64,000 nucleotides of DNA, from the NCBI RefSeq assembly GCF_014596575.1, contig NZ_NASZ01000003.1, positions 215,288-279,287 of the forward strand. The letters run 5' to 3'. Within the stretch, counting starts at the first letter, position 1, and each line of letters begins with the position of its first letter. The translations under genes were made by a program, and so were the position numbers. Below the pieces are notes generated by a model, which worked only from the letters and a program-made list of their open reading frames with translations, did no database searches and was not told the origin of the DNA. Below, one piece after another: positions 52,142 to 60,171 of the stretch. This stretch comes from Flavobacterium pokkalii. Its GTDB lineage: Bacteria > Bacteroidota > Bacteroidia > Flavobacteriales > Flavobacteriaceae.

Positions 52142-52161
52142 AATAATTCTGAGAAAATCAA

Positions 52162-52428
52162 TTAAGCTTCTACTTCAAATGGAAGGATAGAAACATAAGA
52201 TTTGTTATCTCTTTTCTTTTGGAACTTCACAATTCCGTCTACTTTTGCGTGTAGTGTGTGATCTTTACTGATGTAAACATTTTCACCTGGATTGTGTTTA
52301 GAACCTCTTTGTCTTACGATGATGTTCCCTGCGATAGCAGCTTGTCCACCAAAAATCTTAACACCTAAACGTTTCGATTCTGATTCTCTACCATTCTTAG
52401 AACTACCGACACCTTTCTTGTGAGCCAT
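52162..52428 (-). CDS. rpmA: 50S ribosomal protein L27
   Basis: 88 residues beginning [29 protein letters not shown], the universally conserved L27 N-terminus that reaches the peptidyl transferase centre; no cleavable extension like that of Firmicutes is present. Follows rplU by 24 bases. Confidence 0.98.
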   Translation of the reverse strand: MAHKKGVGSSKNGRESESKRLGVKIFGGQAAIAGNIIVRQRGSKHNPGENVYISKDHTLHAKVDGIVKFQKKRDNKSYVSILPFEVEA

Positions 52429-52452
52429 GATGTTTAAGTTTTAATATTGTTA

Positions 52453-52875
52453 TTATTCTTGAGTATCTTCTTTTTTAGCTTTAGTCGCTTTTTTCTTTGG
52501 AGCTTCAGCTGTTTCTACAGTTGCTTCAGCTGCTGCTTTTTTAGAAGCCGCTTTTTTAGCACCTGCTGCAGTAATACCCTCAATTACAATTTGAGTAAGA
52601 TATTGTCTGTGACCATTTCTTTTTTTGTATCCTTTTCTTCTTTTCTTTTTGAAAACGATAACTTTGTCTCCTTTTAAGTGTTGTAACACTTTAGCTTCTA
52701 CTGAAGCACCTTCTATAGCTGGGGCGCCTAAAGTTACATTTCCATTGTCATCTAACAAAAGAACTTTATCAAAAGAAACTTTTGATCCTTCTTCGTTAGC
52801 TAAACGGTGAACATAAACCTTTAAGTCTTTGCTTACTTTGAATTGTTGCCCTGCTATCTCTACGATTGCATACAT
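52453..52875 (-). CDS. rplU: 50S ribosomal protein L21 with C-terminal extension
   Basis: 140 residues. The first ~102 are L21 (MYAIVEIAGQQFKVSKDLKVYV, FKKKRRKGYKKRNGHRQYLTQIVIEGI). A further ~38 residues form an Ala/Lys-rich, then acidic, tail (SKKAAAEATVETAEAPKKK...KKEDTQE), typical of flavobacterial L21. It binds 23S rRNA domain II. First gene of the rplU-rpmA pair. Confidence 0.97.
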   Translation of the reverse strand: MYAIVEIAGQQFKVSKDLKVYVHRLANEEGSKVSFDKVLLLDDNGNVTLGAPAIEGASVEAKVLQHLKGDKVIVFKKKRRKGYKKRNGHRQYLTQIVIEGITAAGAKKAASKKAAAEATVETAEAPKKKATKAKKEDTQE

Positions 52876-52905
52876 ACCAAATTGATTTATTGATTTTTAA
52901 GGTTG

Positions 52906-52935
52906 CAAATATACAATTATTTTTTTACCACACAA
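52906..52935 (-). promoter_or_regulatory. Promoter of rplU-rpmA
   Basis: Minus strand TTG (52933-52935), a 19-base gap and TATATTTG (52906-52913), an almost ideal -33/-7 pair. Confidence 0.75.
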
Positions 52936-53117
52936 TCACTTAATTTAAAAAAATATTTTCTCTCATTTGTGCTTTATTTTCAGCACCTTAGAAACGGGCA
53001 ACCAACTTATATTTTTGTTAAAAAAAACAGAATCATTGAATCAAAACTAAAAAAAGGTATTTTTGAAACAATAATAATACACAGCCATGTATTGTCAACT
53101 CCTTTTTATTAATCTGT

Positions 53118-54443
53118 ATGAAAAAATTAATAATGTCAATTAGTTCTACACTTTTACTTAGCGGTGCTGTCACAGCTCAAAAAATAAACTTCGAGGAATA
53201 CAACCTCGACAACGGTCTACACGTTATCTTACACCAGGACAATAGCGCACCTGTAGTAATCACTTCGGTAATGTATCACGTAGGATCTAAAGACGAAAAC
53301 CCTAACAAAACAGGCTTTGCACACTTCTTTGAACATTTATTATTTGAAGGAACAAAAAATATTAAAAGAGGCGAATGGTTTAACATCGTAACTTCTAATG
53401 GCGGAGTAAACAATGCCAACACTTCCGACGACCGAACTTATTACTACGAAGTTTTCCCGTCTAATAATTTAGAACTGGCACTTTGGATGGAATCAGAAAG
53501 ACTGATGCATCCTATTATTAACCAAATAGGAGTTGACACTCAAAAAGAAGTTATCAAAGAAGAAAAAAATTCGCGCTATGACAATCAACCCTACGGAAGA
53601 ATTATCGAAGCAGTTAAAAAAAACCTATTTGTAAACCATCCGTATCGTTGGACCACAATTGGTTCTACCGAACATTTGGAAGCCGCTAAGTTGGAAGACT
53701 TCAAAGCTTTTAACGAAAAATTCTACGTTCCCAACAATGCCGTTTTAGTAGTTGCCGGGGATTTTGAACAAAAACAAGCCAAAGAATGGATTCAAAATTA
53801 TTTTGGACCAATTAAAAAAGGAAATGATATTGTAAGAGAAAAATTTGTTGAAAAGCCAATTACCGAAACAATCAAAGCCACACACATCGATCCCAATATC
53901 CAAATTCCGATGATTATCTCGGCTTACCGCACCCCTTCTATGAAAACCAGAGATGCGCGCGCTTTAGATTTTATCTCCGCCTATTTAAGCGACGGAAAAA
54001 GTTCTAAACTATATAAAAAAATAGTGGACGAGAAGAAAAAAGCACTTCAAATTGGCGCCGTAAGTTTTAATGAAGAAGACTACGGCATGTACATTGTTTA
54101 CGGATTACCGATGACCAACTACACCGGTCAGGATTTACTTCAGGAAATTGACGAAGAAATCACCAAACTCCAAACGGATTTAATTTCAGAGAGAGATTAT
54201 CAAAAACTTCTGAATCAATTTGAAAATCTTTATGTAAACGACAATTCAAACGTGGAAGGAATTGCCGAAAATCTAGCCAAATATTATCTGTTGTACGGAG
54301 ATGTAAATCTTATTAATAACGACATCAACATTTATCATTCCATCACCAGAGAAGAAATCAGAACAGCAGCAAAAAAATACCTGAATCCAAATCAACGTTT
54401 ACTATTGGATTACATTCCTACACCGGAAAAAAACGAAAACTAA
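53118..54443 (+). CDS. M16-family zinc peptidase (catalytic subunit)
   Basis: 441 residues, signal peptide about 1-20 (SGAVTAQ). The inverted zinc motif HFFEH is at 69-73, with the distal Glu in VIKEEKNSRYDN (about 149). Two M16 half-domains are present. It is the active member of a pair with the next gene, 13 bases on; together they should form the clamshell enzyme that degrades peptides in the periplasm. Confidence 0.92.
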   Translation: MKKLIMSISSTLLLSGAVTAQKINFEEYNLDNGLHVILHQDNSAPVVITSVMYHVGSKDENPNKTGFAHFFEHLLFEGTKNIKRGEWFNIVTSNGGVNNANTSDDRTYYYEVFPSNNLELALWMESERLMHPIINQIGVDTQKEVIKEEKNSRYDNQPYGRIIEAVKKNLFVNHPYRWTTIGSTEHLEAAKLEDFKAFNEKFYVPNNAVLVVAGDFEQKQAKEWIQNYFGPIKKGNDIVREKFVEKPITETIKATHIDPNIQIPMIISAYRTPSMKTRDARALDFISAYLSDGKSSKLYKKIVDEKKKALQIGAVSFNEEDYGMYIVYGLPMTNYTGQDLLQEIDEEITKLQTDLISERDYQKLLNQFENLYVNDNSNVEGIAENLAKYYLLYGDVNLINNDINIYHSITREEIRTAAKKYLNPNQRLLLDYIPTPEKNEN

Positions 54444-54456
54444 GTCCTTTCGAACC

Positions 54457-55872
54457 ATGAAGAAATCAAGTATATTACTCATCCTAATATTAGTTACCGC
54501 AATCATGCCAGCACAAGACCGCAAACAACCTACAGCCGGAAAACCTCCGGTAGTAAACATAAAAAAACCACAAACTTTTACCTTAGCCAACGGACTTAAA
54601 GTTATGGTTGTTGAAAACCACAAACTACCCAAAGTAACTTTCAACCTCACGATAGACACACCTCCATTTGCCGAAGGCGATAAAAAAGGAGTCGATGAAT
54701 TATGCAGCAATCTAATAGGTAACGGAAGTACCAAAATTTCCAAAGAAGACTTTAACGAAGAGGTTGATTTCATGGGCGCTAATATGTCTTTTAGTTCCGG
54801 CAGTGCTCACGCCAGCGCCCTGTCTAAATTTGCAAAAAGAACTCTGGAACTTCTTTCTTACGGAGCTTTGGCTCCTAATTTTACTCAGGAAGAACTTGAC
54901 AAAGAAAAAGCCAAATTAATTGAAGGCTTACGCTCTCAGGAAAAAAGCGTTTCAGCAATTGCCGGCAGAGTGGTTAACGCTTTAGCTTATGGAAAAAACC
55001 ATCCTTTGGGCGAATTTATTATCGAAAACTCCCTATCAAACATCACATTAGAAGATGTCATAAAAAACTATCAGACGCATTTTGTTCCTCAAAACGCTTA
55101 TTTAGCCATTGTAGGCGACATTAAATTCGAAGAAATAAAACCACTTGTAGAGCAGCTTTTTGGTTCCTGGAAAAAAACATCCAATAACGACATTACTTAT
55201 CCGGATCCCAAAAATGTAGCCAACATACAAATCAACTTTGTCGATGTTCCCAATGCCGTACAATCGGATATTTCCGTTGTAAACTCATACCGCTTAAAAA
55301 TGAACGACAAGGATTTCTTCCCAACCGTTATTGCCAGCTACATCTTAGGTGGTGGTTTTAACAGTTACCTAAACATGAATTTAAGAGAAGCTCACGGTTG
55401 GACTTACGGAGCAAGTTCGAATATTGGAGCAGGAAAACACGTAACCAGTATTCGCTCGACTTCTGCCGTAAAAAACAATGTAACCGACAGTGCTGTTGTA
55501 GAATTCATCAAAGAAATCAAAAAAATAAGAACCGAAAAAGTAACAACCGAAGCCCTTGAAAGTGCCAAAGCCGGTTACATTGGTCGTTTTGTAATGAAAG
55601 CCGAAAAACCGGAATCGGTAGCACGATACGCTCTAAACACAGAAATCGAGGAACTTCCTGCTGATTTTTACGAAAACTACATCAAAACCATCAACGCCGT
55701 TACCAAAGAAGATGTTATAGCCGCTGCCAACAAATATTTTTTACTGGACAATTCCAGAATAATTATCGTTGGCAAAGGAAAAGAAGTGATACCAGCACTG
55801 GAAAAACTCAACATTCCTATTTTCTATTTTGACAAATATGCCAATCCGGTTGACAAACCGGTTTTTGAATAA
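54457..55872 (+). CDS. M16-family peptidase-like protein (non-catalytic subunit)
   Basis: 471 residues with a signal peptide (about 1-19). The HxxEH position reads GVDELCSNLIGNGS, so the zinc site is missing, while the C-terminal half has the R/Y pair region (NLREAHGWTYGASSNIG) that completes the partner's active site. Such active/inactive pairs are usual for bacterial M16B enzymes. Ends at a bidirectional terminator. Confidence 0.92.
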   Translation: MKKSSILLILILVTAIMPAQDRKQPTAGKPPVVNIKKPQTFTLANGLKVMVVENHKLPKVTFNLTIDTPPFAEGDKKGVDELCSNLIGNGSTKISKEDFNEEVDFMGANMSFSSGSAHASALSKFAKRTLELLSYGALAPNFTQEELDKEKAKLIEGLRSQEKSVSAIAGRVVNALAYGKNHPLGEFIIENSLSNITLEDVIKNYQTHFVPQNAYLAIVGDIKFEEIKPLVEQLFGSWKKTSNNDITYPDPKNVANIQINFVDVPNAVQSDISVVNSYRLKMNDKDFFPTVIASYILGGGFNSYLNMNLREAHGWTYGASSNIGAGKHVTSIRSTSAVKNNVTDSAVVEFIKEIKKIRTEKVTTEALESAKAGYIGRFVMKAEKPESVARYALNTEIEELPADFYENYIKTINAVTKEDVIAAANKYFLLDNSRIIIVGKGKEVIPALEKLNIPIFYFDKYANPVDKPVFE

Positions 55873-55880
55873 TTACCAAC

Positions 55881-55912
55881 AAAAAAGGATTCGCAGCTGC
55901 GAATCCTTTTTT
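55881..55912. terminator. Bidirectional terminator between M16 and gldD genes
   Basis: AAAAAAGGATTCGCAG runs directly into CTGCGAATCCTTTTTT, with T-runs on both strands. Confidence 0.9.
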
Positions 55913-55934
55913 ATTTCTTTCCAATTACAAAATA

Positions 55935-56522
55935 CTATTTCCATGATAAAGTTTCCATCAAATGCTGCATGTCATTTTTAATATAACTCGCAGCCGGCAT
56001 AATGGAATCAAAATTAGGTTTAGCATAAAAATAAACTGAACCCGTTAAAAAATGTCGGGTACTATCTGTCAAATAAAACTGTGAATTTGTCGCCGCATTT
56101 CCATCCACCTGATAAAACATTCCGTACACTTTCTTCTCCGGATTTAAATACGGTTGTTCTAAAATATCATCCGCTTTAATTACGTGTTCAAAAGTTAGTT
56201 TTTGAGCATCACGCAACAATTTGTTCAAATTATTATTTACCGGCTTATACGTCAGATAAATGGTTGCTTTCATCTTTGGGTACGAAATCGTAAATCCGCA
56301 ATCCTTTTCACCTTTTATAATCGCCTTTGCATTAATATCAAAAGCAAAAGGACAGCTATTTTCAAAATGCGCATACTGAGCCATCGGATAATCTAATCGC
56401 AAATAAGCAGCCGGTTTAGGTAAAACTTCCTTTTTACAAGCCGAAAACAGCACTATAAAACACACAACAACAGACTGAACTAAAATCTTTTTCTTATCCA
56501 CACACTTTAAATTAAACATCAA
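55935..56522 (-). CDS. gldD: Gliding motility lipoprotein GldD
   Basis: 195 residues. SPII signal ending LFSAC (Cys29), then KKEVLPKPAAYLRLDYP and ENSCPFAFDIN, the conserved start of GldD. It is required for gliding in Flavobacterium johnsoniae and works with the GldK-N/type IX secretion machinery. Its start overlaps the end of gldE by 11 bases, so the two are coupled, in the order known for F. johnsoniae. Confidence 0.93.
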   Translation of the reverse strand: MMFNLKCVDKKKILVQSVVVCFIVLFSACKKEVLPKPAAYLRLDYPMAQYAHFENSCPFAFDINAKAIIKGEKDCGFTISYPKMKATIYLTYKPVNNNLNKLLRDAQKLTFEHVIKADDILEQPYLNPEKKVYGMFYQVDGNAATNSQFYLTDSTRHFLTGSVYFYAKPNFDSIMPAASYIKNDMQHLMETLSWK

Positions 56523-57810
56523 TAGTAACTTTTATCTGTTTGATACGTTTTTTATCCACCACTTCAATCGTAAAAACACAATTTTCAAAAGCAATTTTTT
56601 GTCCTTTAGCCGGAAAATTACCTGAAATTTCCAAAATAAACCCCGCTAAAGTTTCGGCCTCTCCTTTTTTCTCTTCAAACGATTCTTCGTCAACATCAAC
56701 AATTCGATAGAAATCCTTAAGATTAATTTTACCTTCGAAAAGGAAATTACGCTCGTCTATTTGTGAAAAATTAATATCCTCATCGTCAAATTCATCACTA
56801 ATATCACCAACGATTTCCTCGATAACATCTTCCAAAGAAACCAAACCGGAAGTTCCGCCATATTCATCCACCACAATAGCCAAATGACTTTTCATTGCCT
56901 GAAAATCTTTCAACAAATTGTCTAACTTTTTATTTTCCGGCACAAAGAACGGCTCTCTTATCAAAGTTGTCCAGTTAAAATTTTGCTTGTCAATATGTGG
57001 CAACAAATCTTTGATAAACAAAACCCCTTCAATTTGATCAATATTATCCCGATAGACCGGAATTCGGGAATAACCTTTTTCTAAAATTTTGGTATAAATT
57101 TCTTCAAAAGTCTCCGAAATTTCCAACGCAAAAATATCAATTCGGGGACTCATCACCTGTTTGGTATCAGTATTTCCAAAAGACACAATTCCTTCCAAAA
57201 TTTTCTGTTCATCGGTCGAAGTTTCATCAGCAGCGGTTAATTCCAAAGCCTGTGATAATTGGTCAACCGAAAAATTAGTTTTTTGTTTTCCTAATTTATT
57301 ATGCAAGTAAACCGTAGCCGAACGCATTGGAATGCTTATTGGAGACAAAAACTGATCTAAAACCGAAATAGGATAAGCAATCGTTTTGGCAAATTTGATA
57401 TTGTTTCGGCTGGCATATACTTTTGGCAAAACTTCACCAAAAAGCAACAACAGAAAAGTAACCACAATTACCTCAAAAATAAATTTCAACAAAGGCGAAG
57501 TAATGGCTGCAAACAAATCGGAACCAATAAAAGAAAAAAGAATAACGACTCCTATATTAATAAAGTTATTCGCTACGAGAAGTGTTGCCAATAATTTTTT
57601 AGGTCGCTGCAATAGCTCTGAAAGAATTTTTCCGGTAGAAAGATTTTCCTGAAGTGCCTCATCGATATCTTTTTGCGAAAGCGAAAACAAGGCAACTTCG
57701 GCTCCGGAAACAACTGCTGAACAAAAAAGCAACACAAATATTCCGGCAAAACCGAACAATAGATTTACATCTAAAGTATAAACAAAATTAAAACTGGGCT
57801 CCGGGTCCAA
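56512..57810 (-). CDS. gldE: Gliding motility-associated protein GldE (CNNM/CorC-like)
   Basis: 432 residues. N-terminal DUF21/CNNM membrane domain with about four helices (16-35, 75-95, 100-125), SGAEVALFSLSQKDI between them; two CBS domains (about 205-330, MSPRIDIFALE and LAIVVDEYGGTSGLVSLEDVIEEIVGDISDE); and a C-terminal CorC/HlyC domain (about 350-430). The family moves Mg2+ or other ions. In F. johnsoniae GldE overexpression suppresses gldB mutants. Co-transcribed with gldD, downstream of ssb. Confidence 0.93.
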   Translation of the reverse strand: MDPEPSFNFVYTLDVNLLFGFAGIFVLLFCSAVVSGAEVALFSLSQKDIDEALQENLSTGKILSELLQRPKKLLATLLVANNFINIGVVILFSFIGSDLFAAITSPLLKFIFEVIVVTFLLLLFGEVLPKVYASRNNIKFAKTIAYPISVLDQFLSPISIPMRSATVYLHNKLGKQKTNFSVDQLSQALELTAADETSTDEQKILEGIVSFGNTDTKQVMSPRIDIFALEISETFEEIYTKILEKGYSRIPVYRDNIDQIEGVLFIKDLLPHIDKQNFNWTTLIREPFFVPENKKLDNLLKDFQAMKSHLAIVVDEYGGTSGLVSLEDVIEEIVGDISDEFDDEDINFSQIDERNFLFEGKINLKDFYRIVDVDEESFEEKKGEAETLAGFILEISGNFPAKGQKIAFENCVFTIEVVDKKRIKQIKVTIDV

Positions 57811-57833
57811 ATTAGAAAAGATTAGTTAAACAA

Positions 57834-58274
57834 TTAAAAAGGCAAATCATTTATAGGTAAGCCTTTATTGGGCGTATCAAAATTAGTGTTTTTAGTAGCA
57901 TCCGGATGCTGAATTTGTTTATTGTTTTCAGTCTCTTTTTTAGTTGTTAAAAAAGTAAATTCCGTTACCTGAATTTCAACAGTATGCTTCGTCGAACCAT
58001 CTTCTACCTGCCATTGACGGGATTTAATCCTTCCTTCTACATAAATCTTATCTCCTTTTGACAAATATTTTTCACATATTTCAGCCGCTTTATTACGAAC
58101 TACAATATTATGCCATTCGGTTGAAACAATCCGCTCATTGGTTGTCTTATTAATATACACTTCATTCGTAGCCAATTGAAATCTTCCAATACAATTACCT
58201 GCATCAAAATAGTGCATTTTAACATCGTCACCTAAATGACCAATAAGCATCACCTTATTTAATGTTCCGTTCAT
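57834..58274 (-). CDS. ssb: Single-stranded DNA-binding protein
   Basis: 146 residues. OB-fold (about 1-108) with LNKVMLIGHLGDDVKMHYFDAG, TEWHNIVVRNKAAEICEKYLSKGDKIYVEGRIKSRQW in part, then a short polar linker and the acidic tip INDLPF that recruits repair and replication proteins. It lies between mutY and gldE, as in other flavobacteria. Confidence 0.96.
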   Translation of the reverse strand: MNGTLNKVMLIGHLGDDVKMHYFDAGNCIGRFQLATNEVYINKTTNERIVSTEWHNIVVRNKAAEICEKYLSKGDKIYVEGRIKSRQWQVEDGSTKHTVEIQVTEFTFLTTKKETENNKQIQHPDATKNTNFDTPNKGLPINDLPF

Positions 58275-58325
58275 AATATATAAGCTGGTATTGCTACCAA
58301 AGATACATTTTTTACTCCTTATTTT

Positions 58326-59360
58326 CTATTCCGATTCAATAAAATTATGAATCACAATTGGAAACGGATATTGCTTTAATTCCTCTTTGGTAATTCCGTT
58401 GACCAACTCCCCTTTTACATTCAGCTTCCAAAACTTAATATGCAAATGCTGATGCGACAATTTATGCACAATACTTTTTTCGTTGCAAGCCTGCATACTT
58501 ATAACAGGATTAGCAAAAAAAGAGTTCGTAGCGACCGCATTAGAAACGAACTCGAAGTCTTCTTCCTGCAAAGTTTCAATCAAAGGAAACTCGTATAAAT
58601 TATACCAAATTCCCTTCGCAGTTCTTTTTTGCACCAAAGTCTTCTCATCGGCATCCGAAACCATAATATAATTAAAGTAGCGATTCCTCACTTTTACTTT
58701 TTTGGATTTCACCGGCAATAACTCAACTTTCTTTTTTTGCAAAGCCGCACAACTTTCGTTAAAAACACAAACCGCACAATCCGGATTTTTAGGCACACAT
58801 TGCAAAGCACCAAACTCCATAATAGCCTGATTAAAAATAGCCGGGTTATCTTTTGGCATTAATTCAAAAGCTAAGGCTGCGAATTCTTTTTTGGCGGTAG
58901 CCTGAGCAATATCGGTATCCATATCAAAATAACGGGAAAGTACTCTAAATACATTTCCGTCCACTACAGGAACGGCTTCATTATAGGAAAAAGAAGCAAT
59001 GGCCGCAGCAGTATAATCGCCCACTCCTTTTAATTGTAACAAATCTTTATAGTTGTCCGGAAAAACTCCGTTTAATTCCGTCGCAATATATTGAGCTGTT
59101 TTATGCAGATTTCGGGCACGGGAATAATAACCTAATCCCTGCCACAATTTCAACACCTGTTCTTCCTCGGCTTTTGCCAAATCAAAAACCGTTGGAAAAG
59201 CTTCAACAAAAGACAAAAAATAGGGCAATCCCTGCGCTACTCGCGTCTGTTGGAGCATAATTTCCGAGAGCCAAATATGGTATGGATTAGTGGTTTTTCG
59301 CCATGGCAAATCACGCTTATTTTCTAAATACCACTTTATTAACGAGTTATAAAAAATCAT
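58326..59360 (-). CDS. mutY: A/G-specific adenine glycosylase
   Basis: 344 residues. HhH-GPD domain: EIMLQQTRV with the catalytic Glu, LQGLGYYSRARNLHK-like WQGLGYYSRARNL, LKGVGDYTAAAIASFSYNEAVPVVDGNVFRV with the HhH and catalytic Asp. The 4Fe-4S motif C-x6-C-x2-C-x5-C (CVPKNPDCAVCVFNESC) is complete. The C-terminal NUDIX-like domain (about 230-344) reads 8-oxoguanine. It removes A paired with 8-oxoG. First gene of the mutY-ssb-gldE-gldD run. Confidence 0.96.
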   Translation of the reverse strand: MIFYNSLIKWYLENKRDLPWRKTTNPYHIWLSEIMLQQTRVAQGLPYFLSFVEAFPTVFDLAKAEEEQVLKLWQGLGYYSRARNLHKTAQYIATELNGVFPDNYKDLLQLKGVGDYTAAAIASFSYNEAVPVVDGNVFRVLSRYFDMDTDIAQATAKKEFAALAFELMPKDNPAIFNQAIMEFGALQCVPKNPDCAVCVFNESCAALQKKKVELLPVKSKKVKVRNRYFNYIMVSDADEKTLVQKRTAKGIWYNLYEFPLIETLQEEDFEFVSNAVATNSFFANPVISMQACNEKSIVHKLSHQHLHIKFWKLNVKGELVNGITKEELKQYPFPIVIHNFIESE

Positions 59361-59418
59361 TATAAAAAATTTGTTGACAAAAGTAAAAGTTTATGTAATT
59401 AAAATTTAATGAATTAGC

Positions 59419-59450
59419 TTGAATAATTGTTTTTTTAATTCATATATTTG
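59419..59450 (+). promoter_or_regulatory. Promoter of HU gene
   Basis: TTG (59419-59421), a 21-base gap and TATATTTG (59443-59450); leader of about 40 bases. Confidence 0.7.
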
Positions 59451-59494
59451 CACACTCAAAAAAATTATTACAGAATAATAAATAAGGAAAGAAA

Positions 59495-59785
59495 ATGACG
59501 AAAGCAGATATCGTAGCGAAAATTTCAGAAAAATTAGGTCTTGAAAAAGGTGATGTTCAAGCAACAGTTGAGACTTTTATGGAGGAAGTAAAAACTTCAT
59601 TAGAAACTGGAGACAATGTATATTTAAGAGGTTTCGGTAGCTTTATCGTAAAGACAAGAGCAGAGAAAACAGGTAGAAATATCTCTAAAAACACTACCAT
59701 CAAAATTCCTGCACACAATATTCCTGCTTTCAAACCTGCAAAAGTATTTGTAGAAGGAGTAAAAACAAACAACGAAGCAAAATAA
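59495..59785 (+). CDS. HU-family DNA-binding protein
   Basis: 96 residues. MTKADIVAKISEKLGLEKGDV, VYLRGFGSFIVKTRAEKTGRNISKNTTIKIPAHNIPAFKPAK in part; the RNISKNTTIKIPA beta-arm carries the intercalating Pro. It bends and packs DNA. Strong promoter, likely abundant. Probably co-transcribed with the 30-residue basic protein 28 bases downstream. Confidence 0.95.
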   Translation: MTKADIVAKISEKLGLEKGDVQATVETFMEEVKTSLETGDNVYLRGFGSFIVKTRAEKTGRNISKNTTIKIPAHNIPAFKPAKVFVEGVKTNNEAK

Positions 59786-59813
59786 TATTAATTAATCATA
59801 AAATCGACAAGAT

Positions 59814-59906
59814 ATGCCAAGTGGTAAAAAAAGAAAAAGACATAAGGTAGCGACTCACAAACGTAAAAAAAGAGCGAGAGCTAACCGTCACAAAAAGAAA
59901 AAGTAG
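59814..59906 (+). CDS. 30-residue very basic protein, possible small ribosomal protein
   Basis: Open frame of 31 codons encoding MPSGKKRKRHKVATHKRKKR followed by ARANRHKKKK; 19 of 30 residues are Lys, Arg or His. It sits between HU and a perfect terminator, and its composition resembles tiny ribosomal proteins (L34, L36, Thx). I have seen the same type of sequence in other Bacteroidota genomes. A novel protein bL38 was reported from the F. johnsoniae ribosome structure; whether this is it I cannot verify. Missed by length cut-offs of most gene finders. Confidence 0.8.
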   Translation: MPSGKKRKRHKVATHKRKKRARANRHKKKK

Positions 59907-59930
59907 TTTATAACTACTTTTTTCTTTTTA
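59898..59930 (+). terminator. Terminator after 30-residue protein gene
   Basis: AAAAAGTAGTT and AACTACTTTTTT around TAT; the stem includes the stop codon TAG. Confidence 0.85.
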
Positions 59931-60076
59931 AACGTTCATTGAAATTTGGTTTTCAGACTTCAGAATTTAGATTTCAGACCGCAGCATAAAACTGTTTTCT
60001 GCTTACTGAATACTGCACACTGAATTCCTCCGGGTTAATACCTGTTCAAAATATTGTTTAATCCATCTGTAAATAA

Positions 60077-60110
60077 GATTTTAGATTTCAGATTTCAGAT
60101 TTTAGATTTT
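60077..60110 (+). repeat. GATTTCAGATTTTAGATTT repeat ahead of rng
   Basis: Tandem AGATTT(T/C) units, the same string as at 29905-29932; followed at 60119-60143 by TATTTTCTATTCTCTATATTC, a unit also found inverted at 25864 and 38374. The 265-base spacer 59907-60171 holds no gene. Confidence 0.6.
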
Positions 60111-60171
60111 TCAAGTCTATTTTCTATTCTCTATATTCTATTTTCTGAAAAAACAGATAAAAATTTACAAC

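Larger units (their letters stand above)
51834..52161. other. 328-base spacer with two hairpins
   Basis: It holds a terminator for the barrel gene (51867-51901) and one for rpmA (52109-52141). Between them no gene is visible. The minus strand near 52000-52050 reads GAATCCTGGGTCACCAGC, vaguely like a tRNA 3' end, but no cloverleaf can be built. Confidence 0.5.

Noticed and set aside
54457..55872. Second M16 protein as a decayed pseudogene because HxxEH is missing
   Set aside because: An inactive partner is normal for paired M16 proteins, and the frame is full length with conserved C-terminal residues.
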